From Paramacrobiotus metropolitanus (taxonomy: Eukaryota > Tardigrada > Eutardigrada > Parachela > Macrobiotidae), in NCBI RefSeq assembly GCF_019649055.1, contig NW_026570222.1:372001-436000 (forward strand): 64,000 nt of DNA, read 5' to 3'. A program made the position numbers and the translations under genes. The notes beneath the pieces are model-generated. The model was not told the origin of the DNA. It did no database searches and was given only the letters and a program-made list of their open reading frames with translations. Each line of letters starts with the position of its first letter. Within the stretch, counting starts at the first letter, position 1. Shown here piece by piece: positions 47,501 through 59,032 of this stretch.

Positions 47501-49791
47501 ATCACCGGTGTCAAGGGGATTTAAAGATGCTGTCTCACACCTGGATGTGCCTTGTAAAATTATTTAAAAGACACCATTAAAAATGTAAAAAAAGCCATCC
47601 AATCAACCCTCTTATATAAAAAGCTAAGCTTTTCTCCACATAATTTAAAACATACGGAGGCGCGTCCGTATTTTTTTCAAATACTTCCGCATTATTAGCC
47701 GCATGCAAAATGACGGAGGCACCGGCCATCAACTACATTTCTTATACAGACTGTACACCACCGAGGCACCAACTTACAATAATTAGAAAAAGCAATTGAA
47801 AAACCGTGATCACCTATGCGCATATGCTTCGGATAGTTTTGATAAATAAATAAATAAACAGATTGAGGAGGATTTCAGCACCTTTGATAACATAAACTTC
47901 CTTATTGGATCAAAAGTAAAAATCTGAAAATCGTAAGTGCACTGCATTCTTCACAATTTAAAATTTTTAATTAATTTAATTAAGTTTTTAAAAACTTTTA
48001 TAGAAATTTAATATCATATTTGTGTGTGTATTGGTACATTTGTCCCATGCGTACGTACCTGCATGGGTACGTTCGTGTTTTGCGATGACTGAATTCGGCG
48101 CAGTTCTGGGCACCCGAAAAAATGCTTTATTGAAAATCTACGAGCATATACTCGTACTATTTTAAGAGATAAAATAAAAATGTTCTGAAGTCAGGCTCAA
48201 GAAATACCTCCAAAAGTCAAAACAATACGGGTATGCAAGAGATCTAGAACTCCAAACATGCAAAAACAAATCCCTACTTAGCGCTATTGCCATCGAGTGC
48301 TATACGGTTAACTATTTAATTTCTTGGGATCAGTTTGTTATGAAAACGTACTAATGTTGCATACAGTGATGACCTTTATGGAATAAGAACATGAAGAGCA
48401 TAAAAAAGGTCCTTACAATGATTACCGGTGCCCTCCCCTCTCGCGAGTACTGCTGCGCTACTTTGTTATTGCAAGGTGACAGCTCTTAATTTGACAAACC
48501 TGTTTTGCGCTTCCCAGTTTCACTGATTTTTCGATTTGGACACCACTCCCGTAAGAACTGGATCATCCGTATTTTCTTCTTTTGTTGTGCAGGCCATTCA
48601 GTAAAATATCAAAATCATTTACGCGTCCTTAAAATACTGGAAGTGTAATTTCAGGGTGGGGGTTAAGTATTGTTGGTGGGTTTGAAACTTGAACACGTGC
48701 ATTTGTTAATACGCTACTCACTGTCCGCCGTTAATACGCTACTTCAGTGAGAAGTAAGTCCATAGCAATGTTTGCTGCTGCCTGCTGCCATGCAGTACCC
48801 CCTACCCAGCTACTGGGACATAATTAACGAAAGGATCTTGATTTTTGGGCTTTCACGATCGCATTGCAGTTCTCGGTTTGGATTATTTGAAGATCTTTCT
48901 TCGCCACCCATTTCACATTGTTTCAGTCAGATTTTTTGAATGTCCATTTACGTTTGATCTGACGATCTTGTCATCCCTGTACGATGTTGTTTCAGCTTGT
49001 GAATGTGTAAGCAGAATGCCTGATAACGAACATTCCGGAAGGTGGTCCCAGCCAAGTCTTCTTTACTTTTGAAAAGAAAACCTGGCTTGGATGAATACCG
49101 CAAGCCAGGTTTGCTGCAAACCTGTCTCGTGGTGAGATAGATGCTCCGCATGTTTGTTTCGGGAGTGCGAAATTGCAGTGTATGAAGCACAGGCCTTTTT
49201 GCATGGAATTCCAGTCAAATGCTGCAAAGAATTCTTATAAAATCTGTAGAAACCACGAAATGTTTTACAGTTTGCTGCATTCGTTTACATTATGTTGTTG
49301 GCAGGTCTGGAAGAGCACGCACATGGAATCCATATTCTGCCAGGAGCGAGGAGTAGGCAAACACTGGACGGTAACTTTTGTAATTATTGCTGTTAGTTAG
49401 TTGGTTTTACTGATTATTATTGCCGTTCATTAAGTTAATAATTCACGAGCTGTTTAGTCGATTAGATAGTCAATGCACAAGAGTTATATCAGCAATATGT
49501 CCAAGTCACTCCAATCCTAATGTAAAGGGTTGTGATAAGATAAAGCATTGTGTCGCTGTGCTTTTCCCGTCTCTGTGTCTCGACTTGAACAAACTGAATT
49601 GTGTGAGCAGTTGAAGTTCTGGGAATGTTTTGGAACATACTTTCTATTTGATCGCGTCATTTGACGGAATGTAGGCAAACAGTTTCGGTAGTCAGCAGTA
49701 GTCTTTTAACAGCTGTTGTTAGCGACGCATATGTCAACATTGGCCAGTCTTATCATCTGCGCCACACACTGCCAGATTGTTCTCCCGTTCC
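44586..49791. other. 5.2-kb divergent intergenic region, mostly featureless
   Basis: This separates the minus-strand peptide gene from plus-strand RABGAP1. A minus-strand CAAG/GTAAGG donor at about 46407 and the TTTTGCAG acceptor at about 44648, just upstream of the peptide start, could mark a 5' UTR exon and intron. That is inference only. Near 49771-49791 a likely RABGAP1 5' UTR exon ends at GTGAGT. ORFs at 45551-45811, 46440-46694, 47042-47316 and 48845-49400 have no recognisable content. Confidence 0.4.
45284..45375. repeat. Local direct duplication of about 33 bp
   Basis: AGTCCATCGTATTCCAAGGA followed by an A/G-rich run and GAAAGAT occurs at about 45282-45315 and again at about 45341-45375, separated by TTTGCACGAGA-type repeats. 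It is a simple tandem-like duplication in spacer DNA. Confidence 0.7.
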
Positions 49792-49900
49792 GTGAGTGTT
49801 TTTTGCCGCGCACACTGGATTGCCAGAGTGATGCGTCATGCGTGTTGTGTCGGATACGCAATAAAATAACCTTAAGCAAATAACGTTATTTCCTTTACAG
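49792..49900 (+). other. Likely 5' UTR intron of RABGAP1
   Basis: GTGAGTG at 49792 and TCCTTTACAG ending at 49900 form a good donor and acceptor pair, 44 bp before the start codon. No coding role. Confidence 0.45.
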
Positions 49901-49943
49901 ATTTAATTACCGTCGTCGTCAATTCCTTTCGAAAGCGCTAGCG

Positions 49944-52900
49944 ATGGATACTCCGAATGAAGGAAAAGATGTTTCAGTCGACGCACAGAAAAGTAATCTC
50001 AATGGACAGCAGAATACCGTTGTCGATGGAAACCTTCCCATTGCGCATTCCGATGGTGCACCGTTCGATGGTGCACCGTCGTTACCGGCAGAAAATGGAC
50101 AAAATAATGAAGCGAAATCAGAATCCGGTGTTTCGGACATGGAAAGAAAATCCTCCATCGAGTCAGTTTCCGATGGGCCGCGTGTATCCCGACCCTCGGA
50201 GGAAGATGCGCTCTCCCAAACGGCGGAAACAGAAGACCACGTGCTGTTTACCGGTATTACCTACCTGGGAGCATCTGCGTTACGATCGCCGCGCAATGAG
50301 CCGGAAATCATTAAAAACATTGTGAGCATGAACGCGGAGAATCGCACTCCGGCAGAGGTGGATTTATTGGTGCCGCGCGTTCCCCAGGGTATGGTGGTAT
50401 TGTATGAGCCTGGGACGGAGGACGAGATCACGAAATATCCCGTTTTTCGGATAATATTTTGTGTACGGGGAGGAAGACCACCGGATCCGCTGTCGTTGTG
50501 CTTTGCGTTTACGTTCGGTCACGGTAGCAACGATGAAGCGATATTCCTGTGCCATGTTTTTCGATGCCAAAATGCCGAGCAGGTGTCAAAAATTATCATG
50601 TGCTTCGCCAGTGCATTCCGCAAGCCGGTCGCTAGTCAGTTGCCGCAGGGAGAGTCAGTATTTGTTTTTGATGTGAGCATGGAAGTTAGAGAAGATGATG
50701 GGAAGGGCAGCTTCCAAGTTTGTCCTAGGGAAAGCCGCGATTGTTTCAAGGTACACATATTCTAACGCAATTGGTTGCTGCAATTTTTTCAATGTGTTCA
50801 GCCACGCACGTATTTAGAAAATATTTTTGGTGATGGTGCGTTCGTTTCGTATTTAGCTTATGTGTGTGGAATAATGATTCGTTACAGTTGTAAACTTCTG
50901 TCGGCTTGTTCAATTTTGCTAATGTAATGTGTTATGGACCAAACGTACGACTGCATTTTATTTGCTTTCCTTTTGCTGTTTAAAATTCTGCAGAGATCGG
51001 AAGTTGCATTTTTCAGAAAAGGCTTTGTTTGCAGCACGTGCGGGATAGTAAACGTACAAAATCTATGGCACAATTTCCGTGCATAGTTAACAGTTGAGCG
51101 TGCATTTCATTGCAAAATTATTACGGTTTAATGCTTGATGTTCTCCGGCAGCACATAATTTTATTGTATTAAAAATGGTGATATCTTTTGTGACTAATCT
51201 TTCTGGTGTTTTGTAGTTTCGGGTTAATATTCCCAAATTTCTACAATTCTCAGTTCTGCAAGTCAGCCCAGAAAACCCGCATTTGTCGTTAGGTAAGTTG
51301 TAAAATCATGCAACCACAGCAGTTTAAACACATTACGCCGCGCTGATTGCTGTGAAAACAAGTTAACGCTAGACTCTTGTTAAAACACTCTTGTCTGATT
51401 TTTTGTGGTGGATCCTTATTCCTTTATTGTAACTACAACCTGTAACAACCATAATGAATCATTATAGTACGTTGTGATTCAACAGTACTTCGAAGTATCG
51501 TAGGTCTTACTTTTATCAATTGCTGTTGTAGAGAAATGTACTGGAATATGGCTTGCTGCGGGTAAAAATGTTACTCGCTCTGATTTTCATTTTCTTCCCG
51601 TCGAAACGTTTGGAAATAATGGAAAACAGTTCAATGCGACGTGTCGGTTTGATCCGTATCTCCACCCTTTGCTCAACACCGAAACCCCTGGAGAACACCG
51701 CTCTCACATTACATTGATTCTGGATGTCGGTGTGGCAGGATTTACGGAAGCATTGTCTTTCGTCTTGACAGCGAGAGCGCGAATCTTCCCTCAGACTGAA
51801 AAATTCTGGATGCCTGGTCGACGGCAGTTACAAGAAACCTTCTTTTTAAAGCTCCTTTGGAAGCCTTTCGAGGCTGGGAGCTCGCAGAAAGGTTATTACA
51901 GCATGATAAGCCTGGAAAGCCAATCGCAAAAGGAAGGGAAAAGCCCAACGATTGCTAGCCTGCTGGAAGGACCATCCTCTTCGGATGAAAATGATAGTGA
52001 ACAGATTGAAGAAGAACCCCTTCCTAGCGGCTACGGACCGGTGAGTAAAGAGTGTACCCCGGAAGAACTGAAGGAATGGTCGGATGTTTTGCTAAAGTGG
52101 CGTCCGAATCTCCACCAGCGACCGAAAACCTTGGCGGGTTTAGTAAGAAAGAGTGGTATACCACAGTCTCTGCGCTGCGAAGTTTGGCAATTGCTGAGTG
52201 GATGTTTCGATTGTGAGGAGTTGCTCGAAAATTACAAGGGATTGAGTGTACAGGAATCCGTATGGGATAGTGCAATCAGCAAAGATATTACGCGCACTTT
52301 TCCCGCCCATGAGTACTTTCGAACAAAAGGCAGTGAAGGCCAGGATCAGCTGTACCGGGTCATTAAGGCGTACGCCAATCGAGACCAGGAAACGGGATAC
52401 TGTCAGAGTCTGACATTCATTGCGGCGACGTTGCTGCTGCATATGCCGGAAGAACAAGCGTTTTGTTTGCTGGTGAAAATAATGGAGAATTATGGAATGC
52501 GAGATTTGATGAAGTGTGATTTCGAAGGATTACGATTGGCGTTTTACTTGTTAGAGCGATTGTTGGAGGAGAAGCTGCCAGATGTTTTTTATCACTTGAA
52601 AGACGCCGGCGTGGAAATGCATATGTTTGCCTCGCAGTGGTTCCTTACATTGTTTACTGCGAAATTCCCATTGTTTTGCGTATTTCGGATTGTTGATTTG
52701 TTTCTGTGCGATGGACACTTGGTACTGTACCAGGTGGCGTTATCACTTCTCCGAGTGGCAAAACAGGATTTGCTGCAGTTGGATTTCGAAGGAGTCCTGA
52801 AGTATTTCCGTGTTAATTTACCGAAACGATATACTAACGAAGACACAGTATGTCTGATGCTGTATCACGCCGTCAATGAAAAAATACCACCGAAAAAGTT

Positions 52901-53729
52901 TCAACAACTGACCAAAGATTACCAGCAAATGAAACAGCAGTTAGAGTCCCATGAAACACCGGTTGAGAGATTGCAGCGGGAATCACGGGAACATATGGCA
53001 GCCATCATGCGTTTGGACCAAGAGAACGACGAATTGGCTTATGAAATGATCAGCGGAAAAGTACAGCTGCGAAATCAGCTTGACACGGCCGAAGATCAAA
53101 TTGACTTGCATCAAAAGGACATCGCACGATTAAGTGCGCTCTTAGTGGAGAACGATGATGAAATCAAACGGCTCCGAGAAGAGGGTGCTATGGTCAAGGA
53201 AGTTTGTCGAAAAATAGAACAGGAAAACAAACAGAATATCGGAATCGTAGCTGAATATAGGCGAATCAGCGCCCAGTTGGAGGAGCGTCTGCAGAAAATG
53301 GAAACGAAGTGGACAGCGGCGCAGGATATCGTCTGCGAAAACTGTAGAAACATTTTTGTAGAAAAACAAGACGGTGATGTCGCGAAAAAAACTGTTCAGT
53401 CTCCGGAGGAAGATCGCATTCGCGAACTGGAATTAGAGCTGGCTAAGACAAAATTGGCGCTTGTGGAGAAGGAATGCCAGATTCAAGAAATGGTCCACGA
53501 ATTAGCCAGGAGCGCCAGCGATGGACAGCAACAGCAAAATAATTTGCAGAGCTCGTGGCTGTCCAAGGCTGTTAGTTCTATAAAAGCTCAAGCGGTAAAT
53601 GTAAGCGCCAGCAGTTCTGGGACAAACATGTCGCAGGGAAGTGTGCGCGGCCGGAAGCAAAGCAGGGAGCGACAACCTATTCCAGCGTTTCCGAAGAACA
53701 GCAGCTTGGACGGCGCTGTAAATAATTGA
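49944..53729 (+). CDS. RABGAP1: Rab GTPase-activating protein 1 (PTB, DUF3694 and TBC domains, coiled coil)
   Basis: Only three coding exons: 49944-50750, 51217-51292 and 51532-53729, 1026 residues, close to human RABGAP1. A disordered N-terminus is followed by a PTB domain (about residues 95-245: LFTGITYLGASAL, VFRIIFCVRG, HVFRCQNAEQ). Next comes the kinesin-like DUF3694 region across exons 2-3 and an acidic spacer. The TBC domain (about 460-680) has arginine finger SKDITRTFPAHEYF and glutamine finger GYCQS, both catalytic residues intact. ASQWFLTLFTAKFPL and FRVNLPKRY are strongly RABGAP1-like. The last 250 residues are coiled coil ending with a WLSKAVSSIKAQA helix. It stimulates GTP hydrolysis by Rabs such as Rab6 and Rab4 on Golgi or endosomes (known for the family). 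The very long 2.2-kb exon is unusual for this window. Confidence 0.95.
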
Positions 53730-54498
53730 TGCTCGCACAGTTTTGATTGTAATTTATTCCTAACTCGGGTTGTGTATATTTCCAATTACAGAGTAGTGAT
53801 TGAATTGGATTCTCCGTATTGGTTCCCGGTATTCAAAATAGAGCAATTCTTTAGAATTTTTGTTGGTCTTTTATAATTTAATATGCTTTGTGATGGACTT
53901 TTGTTGTGTCATATTGTTGTGCATCTACGCATCTTTGTGGCTATACACGATCCATTTCTGCGTGTCCTTTTTTCGCAGATGTTTGTAAAAAAGCATTAAA
54001 TAACGAAATGGTAAAATATCAAACTTACCAGAGGCTCAAGATCATGCCACTGTACTGGTAGCAAGCAACCCCCCCCCCTTTTAAATTAGTGGATATTCAG
54101 TTGCTAGTTTGATGGCTGAATGGCATTTTGATGGCTGAATGGCAGTTACTTTAGCGAAAATTCTCACATCAATTAGAATGTCCACGTTCCAGACTTACGA
54201 CTTCCAAATAAATAATTGTAAATAAATAAATAATTCCAAATAAATAATTGTAGCTTTCAGTCAGTTTTATTTTTAAGGCACATTATGGTAGTCTCTGATT
54301 TTTATTTCTAAAATTAAGAACATTTCACGGGATGTGCAAATGATCCCTGTTTGATGTATGCAGCTAAATATCGTGTACAGATCGGTACAAGTTTGATACG
54401 TTAAAGGAAACTCGAAAGCGTTGATTCTCGCGTTTTGGAAGACATCTGCTCTTTGCTTCTTGCCTGACTCTCGTAGATTTTGATACGGCTCTTAAAAT
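53730..54498. other. Spacer between RABGAP1 and OLA1
   Basis: It holds the RABGAP1 3' UTR, a run of 10 C (about 54069-54078), and short tandem words. TTTGATGGCTGAATGGCA occurs twice near 54108-54144, and AAATAAATAATT-type units repeat at 54206-54251. No gene. Confidence 0.55.
54108..54251. repeat. Short tandem duplications (TTTGATGGCTGAATGGC; CCAAATAAATAATTGTA)
   Basis: Two adjacent low-complexity duplications. A 21-bp unit containing TTTGATGGCTGAATGGC appears twice in a row. CCAAATAAATAATTGTA appears at about 54206 and 54236 with an AAATAAATAAATAA bridge between the copies. These look like replication-slippage products. Confidence 0.7.
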
Positions 54499-56670
54499 AT
54501 GGCACCAAAAGGCAAAGGAGATGAAAAAGCGCCGCCACCTCTAATCGGTCGTGTGGGAACTACGTTGAAATCGGGAATTGTTGGCTTGCCGAATGTTGGG
54601 TACGTCCGTAGTGCGATCACGTCAAAGGTTCCAGCGTTGCAGGTTTTCCTGAAATATAACCGGTTTTTTGCAGTAAATCTTCCTTCTTCAACGTTCTGAC
54701 GAAAAGCTCTGTCCCCGCGGAGAATTTCCCGTTTTGCACGATTGATCCAAATGAAAGTAAGTCAGCAGACTAAGAAAAGCATTGGGAACTGTGCAGCACT
54801 ATATAATAACTAGTTTCAGTAACTCGTATACTAGAGTCATAGGTCCGTCACAGATTCGCATGTTGTCATAACTGTATTCTGACACTATAGTGATGATTGT
54901 GACGAGCTAGAAATTTGAGCTTGATTATACCGTATTAGCGACTTGTGTAATGACTGCAAAAATATTGATAAAATTTTTTTTTGCAGGTAGAGTAGCGGTT
55001 CCCGATGAACGGTTTGAGTTTTTAGTGAAATATCACAAACCGGCTAGGTAAGAGGAAAACTGTTTGTAATGGACGCGAATTTCACGCAGAGTTGAGCTTG
55101 AGGAGATTTTATCGGTTTATGCGTACTTTTCGTACTTGAGCATTTTTCTTTCCTGAAACACTGTTGGTATTATTCCTTACTTTATAGCAAAGTGCCGGCT
55201 TTCCTGAGCATCGTGGATATCGCTGGCTTAGTGAAAGGAGCTGCAGAAGGACAGGGATTAGGGAATGCATTTTTATCCCACATCAGCGCTTGTGATGCGA
55301 TTTTTCTTATGCTCAGTACGCACCTTTCTATTTCCTTGTGCAGTTGCATCCATTCGGCCTGAAAATAAGCATGCGCTTTTTTAATAATTCTGATTTACGT
55401 TACCAGGAGCATTTGAGAGCGAAGACATCACCCACGTGGAAGGGGATGTTAACCCAGTGCGTGATATCGATATTATTCTGGAGGAGCTGCGCTTAAAAGA
55501 TGAAGAAAACTTGAAATCGGTCGTGGATAAACTGGAACGAGCCTGTGTTCGTGGCGGAGATAAAAAGCTCAAACCCGAATATGATGCCTTAGTTAAAGTT
55601 CAGAAGCTGGTGGTCGAGGATAAAAAGCATATCCGATTTAGCGAGTGGAGCGAGCATGAGGTGAGATTCCGTTAGAATATTGTGTTTTTTTAAAAGTTTA
55701 CTTAAAAAAATTTAATGCGCAGGAAGTTGTGAAAGATGTTATTTTTATTTTTTGCTTAAACATGGAAGTACTACTTAAACGTTTTTTTTTTCAGATCGAA
55801 GCTCTGAATAAGCATCTGTATTTGACTGCTAAGCCCATTATTTACCTGGTCAATCTGTCAGAGGAAGACTTTATAAAAAAGAAGAACAAATGGTGAGGTG
55901 TGGAAGTACAGCTGGCCGTCAAGTATTTCCCGCGGGAGTATTATGTGTCGTATTTCTACAACGGGTTTGCGTTTGCAGGTTGCCAAAAATTAAGGAATGG
56001 GTCGACAAAAATGACCCCGGTGCCAGTATAATTCCGTTGAGTGTGGCATTCGAGTGTAAGATCATCGACATGCCGGATGACGAACGGCAGGCATACTGCG
56101 AGCAGAATAAAGTCCACGGCGCGCTGGATAAAATCGTTACAACTGGTTTCCGGGCGCTTCAACTGCAGTACTTTTTCACTGCCGGGGAAGATGAGGTCAA
56201 AGCATGGACAATTCAGGTGAACGGTGTTTTTGTGAGCGCTTGTGATTTTTGAGTGCATCTCATTTATCGTTTCAGAAAGGCACAAAAGCTCCCCAAGCCG
56301 CTGGAAGAATTCACACCGATTTTGAGAAGGGATTTATTATGGCTGAAGTTATGAAGTTTGATGATTTTAAAGAACTGGGATCCGAATCTGCATGCAGAGT
56401 GCGTTTTACTGATTTTGGAGTATAGGGAGTATTTCTATCGTTGCGATCTTTGCAGGCAGCTGGGAAATACCGACAGCAAGGACGAAATTATGTGGTGGAA
56501 GGTAAAAACGTATAAATCGAGGTCTTTGAACTGCGAAAATGTTATGCAACAACGATGCATTAAAACATTTATCTCAATCGAAAACGTTATAAACGTAAAT
56601 CTTTGCAGATGGGGACATAATATTTTTCAAGTTTAACGCTGGAGCCGGACTTCAGACGAAAAAGAAATAA
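54499..56670 (+). CDS. OLA1: Obg-like ATPase 1
   Basis: Ten exons in phase: 54499-54599, 54674-54756, 54987-55047, 55188-55315, 55407-55660, 55795-55892, 55979-56216, 56276-56398, 56456-56501, 56609-56670, giving 397 residues (human OLA1 is 396). G1 is [15 protein letters not shown], and G3 is [16 protein letters not shown]. The G4 position reads NLSE instead of NKxD, the known change that makes OLA1 prefer ATP over GTP. A coiled-coil insertion ([16 protein letters not shown]) and a TGS domain ([17 protein letters not shown] to [10 protein letters not shown]) follow, ending QTKKK. It is a cytosolic translation- and stress-linked ATPase. The tail has [11 protein letters not shown] in place of the vertebrate NTPQQPKKK. 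Confidence 0.97.
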
Positions 56671-59032
56671 TCCTTTTTTTTGCGTTCTGATTTTTCATGA
56701 TATGTCATTTTTTATCATGAATTGGATTTCTAAACTGCTTAACAGAAATGTAACAGGATGATTTTATAACCCTCTTGTCGTAACACGATTTGGTTTGGTC
56801 TTTGTGGTTTGATGAAGGGTGATCATACTTCAACTTTTGTCCGAACGCCGATAAAGTACTTACTGTACCGTACATACTGTACAAGCATTACAGCATACCT
56901 AGCACCTGTTGGTTGCGCATCGCCATGAAAGCGCATGTTACAGTAGGCGCATGTAGTGTAGAAATCTGTTTCTGAATTGTGCGGAGGCAACAAGTCAAAC
57001 AACATACTAAACTAGTGAAGACATGAAGTTATTCAAGTTAATATGATTTTCGCATTTCAAACACGACAAACCGAATCTCAAATCTGTTCATTAATTGTTT
57101 GAAATTTTGTTTCCTGGAGCGGCCGGCGGCGGCGAAGCTGTTCAGTTGAGTTTCTGGCGCAAATTTTAAAGCCTCTGTACGTACTTCGTGTAACATTCAA
57201 ATGAACTGAAGCTGCTGAATCGATCTGCGGCATACCGGTCATTGTGACTCATTGCACTGCACATGTCAAGGTCCGACCTCCTGACGCACGTATCGTCGTA
57301 TCCATCCTCACGAGTCGCTTGACGCGATATGGCTCCACATGAAGCCAACCTCCATTTTGTATTAACCGCGCCTCTGTGTTTTTGAAACTACTCCCATCGG
57401 AATTTTTGTGGTATTATTGACATTTTTGGACTATTGTTTCATCCATCTATTCATCTGGAATAATAGGTAAGGCAGAGGCTGATTAAAAACAAAGTAGGAT
57501 TACATTATAATATCGGAGATATACATTCTCTTCTAACTTATATGAGCGAAATATGCCAGCTGGCAAATCTTGGTCGAAGACTCGAAATTTTAGTTGGCAA
57601 AAAATAAAAATATTAAACTGGATCCGTTTACATCTGTCTGCTAATTGAAATTGTGGGGATATTTTAAATGTTGTTGAATCGTTCAGTCTGATTGCGCAAA
57701 TTTTGGGGTGTGATTATAGCAGTGGGCACGATCAGTTGAACAACGAAAGGCGGTGATTGTGGTCTTCTTCTTGGGACCCAATACCAGCACAGCGCTCAGC
57801 GCAAATCGTGCTGATCATCACTTTACTGCACCTCCCCATATCTTGGGTTCTTCCCTTTTCTGGGTTGTCTTTGTTCAAGGCCATCCCTCGGTGGTATTGG
57901 CGTGGTCAGTGTTGGCTGTTGCATTGCCTCATCAGTAGAAATTTTTGAGTGACGAAAATTTTTATTGCTTTTGTATTTTTATTATGTAAACAGTAAATCT
58001 TATGCATTCTAAACATGCATGCTTAATGCATGCTCTTGCATTCTAAACAGTGATTACAGTCCACTGGATTGGGTCAAAAGAGTTGAACAAAAATGCACAA
58101 AAATCACTGAAATTCTCAACAGCGAAGCCGCGCACTGGAAAGTATTTAAGATATGTTGTGCTATATATTTAAGATTTAAGATATATTGTGCTTTGTTTAT
58201 TAGATGCGTTGATACATATTACCGTTACGTTTATAATCGTATATATATTACGCAATGTTATCATATCCAGGGACCAGGGATAATTAAGTACAATACTTTC
58301 GGATCAAGCGTGATACAGATTCAGGAATTTGACAAGTCACAAGCGTGAACGAATGACATTAGAAATTGAAAAAAAAAATAAAACTGGAACAACTTTTATG
58401 TATAGGAAACAGAAAAGCATTGTTAATCTGTGTGAATACAGAATAGCTGAAGAAATTGGGTTTATAACTTTATACTGTCAAAGCAACGGATAACCGGAAG
58501 CAGATTGCTTGCTGCGTTCTTATTAATTTATGTAAAGCAGAAAAAAGCTATTTTATTGTTTGGTTGACTACGGTGAATCGTGGATGTTTGCCGGTCAGGA
58601 AGAAGTTTTGTATTAAATGCGACATCGTAATAATATTATCGTACTCGGATGAAACATTGTTATTCTCAATGAAATGAATGAATCCACAAGCACACAGGCG
58701 ATGCTCTTATCGCCGATGGGCAGCTGTGTTGCGAGCATTCTGTAAAATGCCGAAAAACTGTAGTAGACAATAAGTGAAGTCTTACATACTTTATACCACT
58801 TTTACCAGTCAGGCCTTGGATTTGAGAATCAGTATAATATTAACAAAATAGAATTATGTGCTGCCAACGTTTGTTTTATTGCAGGAGATATTTAGGCAGC
58901 TGTATCCTGCGCCAGCTGTTGTCGGTGCTCTTATTTTGTACCTCGACCATGCCTCCCGCGGCCGGGTGACCTCGTGTTCTGGTTTGTGTTGCAACTTGCA
59001 TTATCTGATTGTCCTGATTGTGAGTGCCCACA
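56671..59032. other. Upstream region of the Sp-family gene with likely 5' UTR intron
   Basis: No coding gene supported. A short GC-rich spot (GCGGCCGGCGGCGGCGAAG, about 57120) contrasts with AT-rich surroundings and may mark a promoter. GGTAAGG at 57467 and TTTATTGCAG ending at 58884 could be the borders of a 1.4-kb 5' UTR intron leading to the exon that holds the Sp start codon. Local word repeats around 58005-58050 and 58143-58200 are low complexity. Confidence 0.4.

Noticed and set aside
54069-54078. Run of ten C
   Set aside because: Simple homopolymer in spacer; no functional reading supported and possibly of uncertain length.
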